Shown: positions 1 to 6,298 of the stretch, one piece after another
How the letters are laid out: each line of letters starts with the position of its first letter
How positions within the stretch are numbered: the stretch's first letter is position 1
Source of the DNA: Candidatus Hermodarchaeota archaeon
GTDB lineage: Archaea > Asgardarchaeota > Hermodarchaeia > Hermodarchaeales > Hermodarchaeaceae
Reading direction: 5' to 3'
Assembly (NCBI GenBank): GCA_016839805.1
Contig: JAEOTO010000036.1
Location: forward strand, 1-33,007
Length of the DNA: 33,007 bases
The notes under the pieces: generated by a model
The model's database searches: none
What the model was told of the DNA's origin: nothing
The model's input: only the letters and a program-made list of their open reading frames with translations
Translations under genes and position numbers: made by a program

Positions 1-335
1 GCAGTTATTTCATCAGCTTTCAACAATTCGATGACTGCTTGTTCATCGTAGATTTCGTCGCCTCGTTCTGCTTTTCGTCGAACATCTTCTAATTGCTTCT
101 CAATATACTGAAACCGCAGCGCGAGTTTTTGTGCAGCTTTCGCGTCATATTTTCGAAGGCTTTTGAGAATCATGATTCGAATTGTTTCAATGGGTGTATC
201 TTCTTCAGAGTTTTTCACAACTTCAATGGCGACTTCATCAGCGATACCAGATGAGAGCCCTATCTCTATAAGTAAGTCCATTATTTGAAGTTTGAACGGC
301 TTGCGTTTCTTTTCTACCCTGGACACTTCAGACAT
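1..335 (-). CDS. ATP-cone-like domain protein, C-terminus cut by window edge
   Basis: Reading the minus strand from ATG at 335 gives about 111 residues with no stop before the window edge, so the 3' part is missing. The N-terminal ~70 residues have the shape of an ATP-cone: a basic start (VEKKRKPF), a helix with a buried Gly (LIEIGLSSGIADEVA), then the TPIETIRIMILKSL segment and a KYDAKAAQKLALRF helix, the order seen in NrdR and ribonucleotide reductase cones. After it comes a charged helix (QYIEKQLEDVRRKAERGDE) and the start of another helix. AGGAG directly abuts the ATG, so the GTG at 326 (9 nt after the AGGAG) may be the true start. Similar free-standing cone-like proteins occur in archaea. 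The function is unknown; nucleotide-sensing regulation is only an inference. Confidence 0.6.
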   Translation of the reverse strand, partial: MSEVSRVEKKRKPFKLQIMDLLIEIGLSSGIADEVAIEVVKNSEEDTPIETIRIMILKSLRKYDAKAAQKLALRFQYIEKQLEDVRRKAERGDEIYDEQAVIELLKADEIT

Positions 336-753
336 CTCCTAATCAAATATTCATCAAGTATTGAACACCAATGCTTCTTAACATCATTCCCAAATACTAG
401 ATTGTGAAAACCTATATGCAAATATCATATATGGTTTGTCATTTGCCAGAATGCGATATGGTTGGTTTGTGTTTAAGATCCATAGATTTAGAGTATCATC
501 GCCTTGGGTTTCCCTCATTTGATATATCCTCCGTGATTATAAAAAAGTTCCAGAATAAAAAGCCTTGGAAGCAATTCTCTTTTATTAAATATCTATTTTT
601 TTGGGCTGCTCAATTAAGCTACACCTCAAAAAATAAAATCTAAAGTAATTTGAAGAAGGAAATCAGGTTAAGAAGAATCATAAAACTCCTTTGTGTCCAA
701 ACTCGAATTGACAAATTTGGCTATCCTCATATCTTTTTATTGCTGGAATTGGT
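336..753. other. 418-bp AT-rich intergenic region
   Basis: I see no convincing gene here. A 79-codon GTG-started frame at 404-643 has no ribosome-binding site and no recognisable domain, and it is probably chance. The only clear structure is the 30-bp repeat copy at 708-737, just before the next gene. Confidence 0.5.
708..737 (+). repeat. 30-bp imperfect direct repeat, copy A
   Basis: This 30-mer matches 1367-1396 at 26 of 30 positions in the same orientation. It begins TTGACAAATTTGG and ends ATATCTTTT. It lies immediately upstream of the membrane-protein gene at 754, and its T-rich end may double as that gene's promoter region. Confidence 0.7.
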
Positions 754-1314
754 GTGAATAATCAGGTGATAGGATTGGATGAGGGAATTCCAGTTTTTGA
801 TGCTTCCACTTACAGATGGGATATTCTAAGGGTTCGACGCTTGATTTTTAATTTAATCTGGACTCCTATTGCTATTGTTTTAATGTGGCTTTTTTTAACA
901 ACGCCATGGATATTTTTTTTAGTCAGTTTACCAGGGCTGGTTAGTTTCTCTGTCGGTTTAATGCTAAGTGTAGTAGTACAGGTGCATCATGAATTAGGTT
1001 GGTCATCGAGGCTTCTTGCGAAAATTCCTTATCGTGAAAAGATAAGAAGAATTCGATGGTGGCACTTGATAATTATGATACCTCTAGGAATACTTTTCAC
1101 ATTCGTAATTAATTTTGGAATTCAGTGGCTTCATTTATTCTCTCCAATAGGACTTTGGATATTATTCATCTTATCCGCCGGCTTTGTAATTTTCATCTTA
1201 GGCGCCCTTATTGTTGGGTTCTGGCCGCTCTTGTTCACTCAACTATATTGGGAGCGCAAAGAGGGGAAAATTATCGTGAAACATGGTAATTACTGGGTTG
1301 GAAAAGGCGCTTAG
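754..1314 (+). CDS. Putative membrane protein, four predicted TM segments
   Basis: A 186-residue protein started by GTG, of no family I recognise. It has two closely spaced hydrophobic hairpins: roughly residues 30-50 and 52-75, then 105-127 and 130-158. They are separated by a basic stretch (AKIPYREKIRRIRWWH) that probably lies in the cytoplasm. The N-terminal 25 residues are polar. There is no signal peptide and no catalytic motif. No good Shine-Dalgarno precedes the GTG, and a T-rich TATA-like stretch sits only about 15-20 nt upstream, so translation may be leaderless. The gene is isolated and bracketed by the two copies of the 30-bp direct repeat, which suggests it arrived or was duplicated as a unit. 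Confidence 0.6.
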   Translation: MNNQVIGLDEGIPVFDASTYRWDILRVRRLIFNLIWTPIAIVLMWLFLTTPWIFFLVSLPGLVSFSVGLMLSVVVQVHHELGWSSRLLAKIPYREKIRRIRWWHLIIMIPLGILFTFVINFGIQWLHLFSPIGLWILFILSAGFVIFILGALIVGFWPLLFTQLYWERKEGKIIVKHGNYWVGKGA

Positions 1315-1366
1315 GGTGATTTTCTAATAATTCGTTTATAACATCAGAACTTACAGGATGAAGAAC

Positions 1367-1396
1367 TTGACGAATTTGGTAATCCTAATATCTTTT
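1367..1396 (+). repeat. 30-bp imperfect direct repeat, copy B
   Basis: Second copy of the 708-737 repeat, with 4 mismatches. It lies between the end of the membrane-protein gene (1314) and the 3' end of trpS (1402). Both copies can be translated as D-[K/E]-F-G-x-P-x-I-F or, in another frame, as LTNL[A/V]ILISF. They may therefore be remnants of coding sequence rather than a regulatory site. Confidence 0.7.
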
Positions 1397-1401
1397 GGCG
1401 A

Positions 1402-2544
1402 CTATTCGATTGATAGTTCGTCTTCTTTTAGGAGGAAATCGTTGAGTTTGTCTCGGGCTTTCTCGCGGCGTTTCTGGTGGTCTGTTAAGAACTTGGTGGC
1501 TAAATCGATGCAAATGTTTTTACATTCTCCACAGAGCATCTCGCCACTTCGGCATCGTTGTTCCAATGCATCTAACTTGTCTTGTTGTGGGATAAACACT
1601 AGTTGGTAATTGGGAAAGATGGAACAGATTTCAGGTTGGCCACCCAGTTTCCGTTGTTCAGCGGCGTTCCCTCGTCCTCCCGTAAAGGCGTTTTGAAGCT
1701 TCTTTTTAATGACCTCCGGTGGATCCACTGTAAAGAGAGCTGAGTCGGGATCTGACGCAGACATTTTTCCACCTTGCTGTAATCCAGGGAGAAATCTCGA
1801 GTGCAAAATTCCGGGTTTGAGGTATCCGAGTTTTGGTAAGACATCTCGGGCCACTCGGAAGTGGGCGTCTTGGTCGATAGCTAAGGGAATCACACAAGGC
1901 ACGTTGCGACCTACTCGGACGGAGTGAAGGAACGCTGGTACGGCTTGAAAACTTGTAAAGAAAATCGAACCGATGTTATTAGAATTGGTGAAACCAAATA
2001 CAGCTTTGGCTGTAGAGAAGGTGATCCGTTTTGCCACGTGAATGGCTAATGGATAAATCGTTCTCGCATGATAAGAATCCATAATGAGATGTGTTTTCTT
2101 TGGATCAAAGCCTGTAGCAATGAGATCCAGTGCATTTTCTTTGGCATAGAACCTGGCTTGGTCTAGCTCGAGTTCGAATTTGAAGAGGAATTTTTCGTCG
2201 TCGGTAAGTTGGAGGTAGTAAGGGCATTTGAATTTATCTTGCATCCATTTTGTGAAGATGAATTGGGTGAGGTGTCCAATGTGGGTATGTCCACTGGGCC
2301 CTCGACCATTGTATAGGTAGAAGGGATTGCCTTTCTCATATTCATCGAAGACAAAGTTCATGTCACGGTGACTAAAGTAGATGCCCCGTTGCAGGAGATA
2401 ATGGAGCTCGCCAGCATGTTTTTCAATCCGGGCGAGGAGCTTAGCATCAATGAGCTCGGTGCCAAACTGTTTCACCAACTTGGCATAATCCACGTCTCCC
2501 TTGACTTCCCATGGGGTTACGACAAATTCTTCATCACTGGGCAA
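1402..2544 (-). CDS. trpS: Tryptophanyl-tRNA synthetase, archaeal/eukaryotic type
   Basis: This class Ic synthetase charges tRNA-Trp with tryptophan using ATP. The 380-residue protein has the extended N-terminal region of the archaeal/eukaryotic form. Its nucleotide-binding signature GPSGHTHIGH (HIGH motif at residues 88-91) is followed by the tryptophan-pocket segment with YYLQLTDDEKF and AIDQDAHFR, and the KMSAS loop at 260-264. The C-terminal helical anticodon-binding part contains CGECK and is highly charged at the end. The length is normal for the family. The start codon appears to be TTG: an in-frame TGA lies 9 nt upstream, and AAAGGAG precedes the TTG by about 12 nt. Its cognate tRNA-Trp gene lies about 1.5 kb away on the other strand. 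Confidence 0.97.
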   Translation of the reverse strand: MPSDEEFVVTPWEVKGDVDYAKLVKQFGTELIDAKLLARIEKHAGELHYLLQRGIYFSHRDMNFVFDEYEKGNPFYLYNGRGPSGHTHIGHLTQFIFTKWMQDKFKCPYYLQLTDDEKFLFKFELELDQARFYAKENALDLIATGFDPKKTHLIMDSYHARTIYPLAIHVAKRITFSTAKAVFGFTNSNNIGSIFFTSFQAVPAFLHSVRVGRNVPCVIPLAIDQDAHFRVARDVLPKLGYLKPGILHSRFLPGLQQGGKMSASDPDSALFTVDPPEVIKKKLQNAFTGGRGNAAEQRKLGGQPEICSIFPNYQLVFIPQQDKLDALEQRCRSGEMLCGECKNICIDLATKFLTDHQKRREKARDKLNDFLLKEDELSIE

Positions 2545-2757
2545 AATGTATCACATCTCCTTTTTGGATTAATTCAACGACAGACGTTCTCTTCTTACCT
2601 AAGCTCTGATAATAGTTAGCCATTGAAAAAGCTAGGTATTCAAAAGCTGTTACGGTAGCAAAGCTAGCTAGGCGGAGAGAAGAGAATAGATTACGGATAG
2701 AGCCAAAAACAATCGCCTATCATCATACACTACCACCGGCAACCTCTTCAAATCCTC

Positions 2758-2767
2758 TATTTAAATT
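2758..2767 (+). promoter_or_regulatory. TATA box for the zinc-ribbon membrane protein
   Basis: TATTTAAATT lies about 60 nt upstream of the ATG at 2828, predicting a transcript start near 2790 and a leader of roughly 40 nt. The rest of the 2545-2827 gap shows no gene. Confidence 0.45.
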
Positions 2768-2827
2768 GTTTCATTCTCAATGGACTGACTGCAGTTGCTG
2801 GGTAAATGAAAAATTAACCTTTTAAGG

Positions 2828-3976
2828 ATGGCTTTAGAAGTGCAACAGGGAGGGACCCAACCTTTCCCTTTTCTTATTCATGGAGGCTTCTCTTTGGATT
2901 ATGAATCTGAAAAACCGAAATCTGAATATGTACCCATGGATTTTGGGACCGTTCTCAGTAACTCGTTAAGTTACTGGATGAAGAATCTCAAATCATTCTG
3001 GATTCTCTATTTCGCCCTTCACATCGGCTTCATTACCGTTGGATATGGAATTCTCTTCCTTTCAGGCTCAAATTATATCGTTGCCGAAATTGCCGCCCTG
3101 CTAGGCGTAATATTCCCTGACTGGTTGATTGCCGTTATCTTTCCTAATACCGTGACAATCATCCTCATAATAATCATAGTTGTAATCGTCATCATCAATA
3201 TCATCATCCAAACACTTCTAGCAGGCATGGTTGTTCAGCATACTGCTGACCACCATTTGAAACGCTCTCCAATTCTCAGTGAAAGTCTTTCGGTCTCCCG
3301 CTCCCAAATCTGGTCCTTAATTGGTGCACAAATACTCATCATTGTAATTACTCTCGGAATCACTTTCGGGAGTATCGGTCTTACGGCGCTTGCCTTCGCT
3401 GGCACCTTCTTCCTCTTCCCTATCAATCCATTTGCTATCCTTGTGGTGGGAATTGGAGTACTTGCAGGGGTGGTCTTGATGATGATTCTTTTGATCTATA
3501 TAATGACCCGGTTTGCCGTTGTGATACCCTCGATCATATTGGGGAAATTTAGTGCCGTAGAAAGTATTAGACATAGTTGGCGTTTAGTTAATGGGAATTG
3601 GTGGCGTACCTTTGGAGTCTCATTCATTATCGGTCTCCTTTCCTCTGCCCTTGGAATGCCACTTACCATCGGTTCGATGATCCTGACATTCGGCTTCGTA
3701 TTCCCATCTATTACCCTGCTAGCCATCTCTATTATCGTCATCGTAGGCGCTGTCATGACGGGAATCACAGCTCCCTTAGGAAACACTACTACCACCATGA
3801 TCTATCACGACCTCATGGGTCGCCAATCAATGGAATATCGACCTCTCAAACCTAAACCGTATCTAGCTGAAACTGGACGGGTTCACCAACACAATGTCTG
3901 TCCTGTCTGCAAAGCACCAGTGTCTGCAAGTGACCGATTCTGTGAAAAATGTGGACGCAACCTAACAATCGACTAA
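2828..3976 (+). CDS. Polytopic membrane protein with C-terminal zinc ribbon
   Basis: A 382-residue protein. After a polar N-terminus (about 60 residues) it has six or so long hydrophobic segments rich in Ile and Val, between about residues 60 and 330. The spacing recalls the widespread prokaryotic membrane proteins with paired long helices and a WRTF-type amphipathic motif (here SWRLVNGNWWRTFG). The C-terminus carries a zinc ribbon, CPVC and CEKC, with cysteines at 358, 361, 372 and 375. The sequence AAGG sits directly before the ATG, so ribosome binding is weak. The function is unknown. The zinc-ribbon tail is a common archaeal add-on, probably cytoplasmic. A transporter or a membrane-remodelling role cannot be told apart from the sequence. 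Confidence 0.75.
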   Translation: MALEVQQGGTQPFPFLIHGGFSLDYESEKPKSEYVPMDFGTVLSNSLSYWMKNLKSFWILYFALHIGFITVGYGILFLSGSNYIVAEIAALLGVIFPDWLIAVIFPNTVTIILIIIIVVIVIINIIIQTLLAGMVVQHTADHHLKRSPILSESLSVSRSQIWSLIGAQILIIVITLGITFGSIGLTALAFAGTFFLFPINPFAILVVGIGVLAGVVLMMILLIYIMTRFAVVIPSIILGKFSAVESIRHSWRLVNGNWWRTFGVSFIIGLLSSALGMPLTIGSMILTFGFVFPSITLLAISIIVIVGAVMTGITAPLGNTTTTMIYHDLMGRQSMEYRPLKPKPYLAETGRVHQHNVCPVCKAPVSASDRFCEKCGRNLTID

Positions 3977-4000
3977 CATTCAAGTGAGTAAGAAAAAAGG

Positions 4001-4008
4001 TTTAAATC
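4001..4008 (+). promoter_or_regulatory. TATA box of tRNA-Trp
   Basis: TTTAAATC follows a purine-rich BRE-like stretch (AAGAAAAAAGG). With the archaeal TATA-to-start distance of about 26 nt, transcription would begin near 4030, giving a leader of about 10 nt before the tRNA. Confidence 0.6.
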
Positions 4009-4040
4009 CCACATTACAAACCTTACGCCAGTTTGTCACA

Positions 4041-4185
4041 GGGGTCATGGCCTAACCAGGTATGGCAACGGGCTCCAGAAGTAGCAACCAGACAAACAAA
4101 CTGACCGGACATCCGGGATGACGATGTTCTGGAGCGACCTGGTGATACCCGTAGGTTCTGGGTTCAAATCCCAGTGACCCCACCA
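4041..4185 (+). tRNA. tRNA-Trp (anticodon CCA), intron-containing, CCA encoded
   Basis: I folded this by hand. The 7-bp acceptor stem pairs GGGGTCA (4041-4047) with TGACCCC (4175-4181). The D-arm has GCC/GGC plus a T-T at 13-22 and the GG pair at 18-19. The anticodon stem pairs ACGGG (4068-4072) with CCCGT (4148-4152). The anticodon loop is CTCCAG plus A4147, with anticodon CCA at 4075-4077. The T-arm is CTGGG/CCCAG around TTCAAAT. The discriminator base is A4182, followed by an encoded CCA at 4183-4185. A 68-nt intron after position 37 separates the two exons, the usual archaeal site. The gene decodes UGG and is the substrate of the TrpRS encoded at 1402-2544. Confidence 0.97.
4079..4146 (+). 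ncRNA. tRNA-Trp intron with box C/D-like elements
   Basis: This 68-nt intron holds a CTGA (box D'-like, 4101-4104), a CCGG-ACAT-CCGG mini-hairpin (4105-4116) and ATGACGA (4118-4124, one base from the C-box consensus). The segment TTCTGGAG (4127-4134) is an 8-nt perfect complement of the exon anticodon-loop region CTCCAGAA (4073-4080). CTGG (4139-4142) can pair instead with the exon CCAG, a likely splicing-helix alternative. Euryarchaeal pre-tRNA-Trp introns are known to act as box C/D guides for methylating their own tRNA. Here a perfect box D is not visible after the antisense segment, so the guide function is an inference. Confidence 0.6.
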
Positions 4186-4196
4186 CCTCCTCTTTT
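4186..4196 (+). terminator. T-rich terminator after tRNA-Trp
   Basis: CCTCCTCTTTTT follows the encoded CCA immediately, the pyrimidine/oligo-T pattern of archaeal terminators. Confidence 0.5.
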
Positions 4197-4345
4197 TCAC
4201 TCCAGATACTTATTCGTTACAACTTTGGTTTGTTAATTCTTTGAATGGTTTGGTAACATAGAACCAATATGGGTTCCCTAGCAACTTTTAGGCTTAGACA
4301 TCTAAATGGCGGCTTGTTAACACGATAAATAGAGGTGTAGTGTTA

Positions 4346-5275
4346 ATGCAATTCTTTGATCCTCAGATCATAATCCAGCTCCAATCTATTCTTCCTTACG
4401 TTGCCTGGGAAATCTTGAACCTGTTCGGTGAACAGATTATCTACGTCATGCTACTCGGTGTCGCTTATTGGTGCTTGAGTAAGGAAGAGGGAAACATCGC
4501 CGTCATGCTCGTAATGTTTTCTAGTTTCATCAACATCCTCATCAAGTACGCGTTTGGGATGCCCCGCCCACCACCCGAGCTTCGTCACAATCCGGAGTAT
4601 GCTACGGATCAATCCTATGGCTTTCCTAGTGGTGCAGCGCAGACAGCCACTACGTTCTGGGGCTGGGCTCTGCTTCGTCTCAAACGGTGGTGGCTAGTTA
4701 TCGTTGGCATACTCTTCATCACCATAACCGCTCTTGCTCGGATGGGCCTTGGTTTGCATTTTCTTGGTGATGTGATGGGTGGGATTATCGTTGGTGTGAT
4801 CATTGTGGTCTGGGCATACTTCCTTGTCCCTTACTTCTTACCACGGTGGAAACGAGCACCTCATTATTTCCAGAACTGGTTTCTTCCAATCGTTGCACTA
4901 ATCTTCTTCTTCATCTATTTCATTGCGTACGCTTTCGGGTTACCTTATTTTCCATCCGAAAATATTGCCGTCTCTATGGGCGTTGTGGTTGGATTTAGTG
5001 TCGGTATTGGCTTAGAAAAGCAATATGTGGAGTTCTCTATGGCGGTGTCAAAAAATACCAAGGTAGTGCGTGCAATTATGGGAATCATTATCGCCCTTGT
5101 GCTCTACTATGCTTTAGCAGCCGTCTTCGCCTTGATTCCCGCCATTCCCCTTCTAGAATATTCAACTCGGTTCATTCGATACAGTCTTGTTGGTTTCTTT
5201 GGAGCCTTTGTCATTCCCTTCCTCTTCAACTATATTGAGAAACGAAATGAAGTAACTACAAAGACATCAGAATGA
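4346..5275 (+). CDS. PAP2-superfamily membrane phosphatase with atypical motif 2
   Basis: This integral membrane protein (309 aa, about eight hydrophobic segments) belongs to the type 2 phosphatidic acid phosphatase superfamily, which hydrolyses lipid phosphates or polyprenyl pyrophosphates at the outer membrane face. Motif 1, K-x6-RP, is at K67-P75. Motif 2 reads PSGA at 94-97 instead of PSGH. Motif 3 is A-R-x5-H-x3-D with R132, nucleophile H138 and D142. The motif 2 histidine normally protonates the leaving group, so its replacement by Ala questions full activity. The ATG at 4346 is preferred over the GTG at 4340 because GAGGTG lies 8 nt upstream of it. It has no obvious operon partner. The C-terminal half (residues ~175-300) adds four more TM helices. 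Confidence 0.85.
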   Translation: MQFFDPQIIIQLQSILPYVAWEILNLFGEQIIYVMLLGVAYWCLSKEEGNIAVMLVMFSSFINILIKYAFGMPRPPPELRHNPEYATDQSYGFPSGAAQTATTFWGWALLRLKRWWLVIVGILFITITALARMGLGLHFLGDVMGGIIVGVIIVVWAYFLVPYFLPRWKRAPHYFQNWFLPIVALIFFFIYFIAYAFGLPYFPSENIAVSMGVVVGFSVGIGLEKQYVEFSMAVSKNTKVVRAIMGIIIALVLYYALAAVFALIPAIPLLEYSTRFIRYSLVGFFGAFVIPFLFNYIEKRNEVTTKTSE

Positions 5276-5312
5276 CTATATCAAGTCGATGAAAAAGCAA
5301 ACATGCTCACTG

Positions 5313-5846
5313 CTAACGGACCTTTATCTTTGTGTCTAAAACGATTTCCTCAAAGAACTCCTGTTTAGCCCGACAAATCGGACAAACATGCGGAGGTTCC
5401 TCGCGGAACGTAACATAACCACAGACTTTACAATAGAAGAATTTACGATTTGTATCCCTAGCAGCTCCTTTCGTATCAGGGGCTTCTTTCTTTTCAGGAA
5501 CCTCTCCAGACGCGCGATTGATTTTTTCTTGGGGACGGCGCTCAGGAATCGGTTCAATAGGTTTAGCACCCTCTGCGACATCTTTGCGGACATAAAGGGC
5601 GCAATAGCACATACCAAATTCTTCAACGTCAGGATCTCGATAATCACAGGGACAAATAATATCGCGGTCCCAATCAAAATTTCCGGAGGCTAGACGACAT
5701 GGACACGAGGGGTAGCCATAACGTTCCTCGTTTTCTTTGAGTCCTTCAAGAAGGTTTTGGAGGAAATCGGGATCTGGAGTTAGAAAATATCCATGGGCTT
5801 TTGCATCCATTTCTGCCCGGCGCTTTACATTCTCTAATGTTATCAT
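5313..5846 (-). CDS. Ferredoxin:thioredoxin/disulfide reductase catalytic subunit fused to rubredoxin domain
   Basis: The N-terminal domain (1-100) is the FTR catalytic (beta) fold that uses a [4Fe-4S] cluster beside a redox disulfide to pass electrons from ferredoxin to a thioredoxin-like protein. The cysteine pairs are C48-P-C50, C65-P-C67 and C80-Y-C82, where plants have CPC, CPC and CHC. A charged linker (about 100-132) leads to a rubredoxin-like domain with C139xxC142 and C155xxC158. The same FTR-rubredoxin architecture is known from methanogens as ferredoxin:disulfide reductase. The ATG overlaps the stop of the upstream glutaredoxin gene (ATGA), so the two are translationally coupled and probably partners. 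No variable (alpha) FTR subunit is seen. Confidence 0.92.
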   Translation of the reverse strand: MITLENVKRRAEMDAKAHGYFLTPDPDFLQNLLEGLKENEERYGYPSCPCRLASGNFDWDRDIICPCDYRDPDVEEFGMCYCALYVRKDVAEGAKPIEPIPERRPQEKINRASGEVPEKKEAPDTKGAARDTNRKFFYCKVCGYVTFREEPPHVCPICRAKQEFFEEIVLDTKIKVR

Positions 5847-6127
5847 ATTCCCAACGCCTTAGATATATTATCTTTCTTAAAACCAGTAATCAAGATTTTC
5901 TCATCAACGATAACGGTGGGAAATGCTAAGCGACCACCACGTTTTTTGATGTCCTTATTAACAAGGTCTCGGTCCTCGTTATTCAGTTTATCAACATCAA
6001 CATATTCGTATTCAATGCCCTTATCTTTCAGAAAGGCCTTTGTCATTTTACACCAGCCACACGTGCTAAGGGCATAGAGGAGGACTTGGTGGTCTTTTTT
6101 AGTACCTTCGACTGTTATGCGGTCCAT
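5843..6127 (-). CDS. Glutaredoxin/NrdH-like thiol oxidoreductase
   Basis: This 94-residue protein has a thioredoxin-fold core: strand VLLYALS, the active site C23-G-W-C26, helix KMTKAFLKDKG, strand YEYVDVD, the cis-Pro region (AFPTVIVD) and a closing TGFKKDNI segment. It is slightly longer than classical glutaredoxins. The second active-site Cys is retained, so dithiol chemistry is expected. It is the first gene of a two-gene operon with the FTR-rubredoxin protein and is the natural electron acceptor for it (inference from context). A GGAGG sits about 10 nt before the ATG, and a TATA-like sequence lies at 6161-6170. Confidence 0.93.
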   Translation of the reverse strand: MDRITVEGTKKDHQVLLYALSTCGWCKMTKAFLKDKGIEYEYVDVDKLNNEDRDLVNKDIKKRGGRLAFPTVIVDEKILITGFKKDNISKALGI

Positions 6128-6160
6128 GTTTTGATGTCCCTCCGCACCCTCTCGCTTCTG

Positions 6161-6170
6161 GACTTTAAAA
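6161..6170 (-). promoter_or_regulatory. TATA box for the glutaredoxin-FTR operon
   Basis: On the minus strand this reads TTTTAAAGTC, centred about 38 nt before the glutaredoxin ATG. That predicts a short leader containing the GGAGG ribosome-binding site. Confidence 0.45.
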
Positions 6171-6298
6171 GAGTTATCAAGTTACCTATACCTAACTAGA
6201 TACTCGTCGTGTTGCTTGCTAGCAAACTCGATATATTGAAAAACAAAGGACCAGCACTAGGCAGGTATTCGTTGGATTGTAATGGAGTGTTTTTTGGT

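Noticed and set aside
404..643. 79-codon GTG-initiated frame
   Set aside because: It has no ribosome-binding site, no domain, an odd composition and a lone position in an AT-rich gap; most likely a chance frame.
1358..1609. 83-codon frame antisense to the 3' end of trpS
   Set aside because: It lies over trpS and is explained by that gene's codon bias; the N-terminal part is just the direct-repeat copy.
2545..2827. Possible small RNA between trpS and the membrane-protein gene
   Set aside because: Several short AGCTAG-like repeats are present, but I could not draw a stable fold or find C/D or H/ACA boxes.
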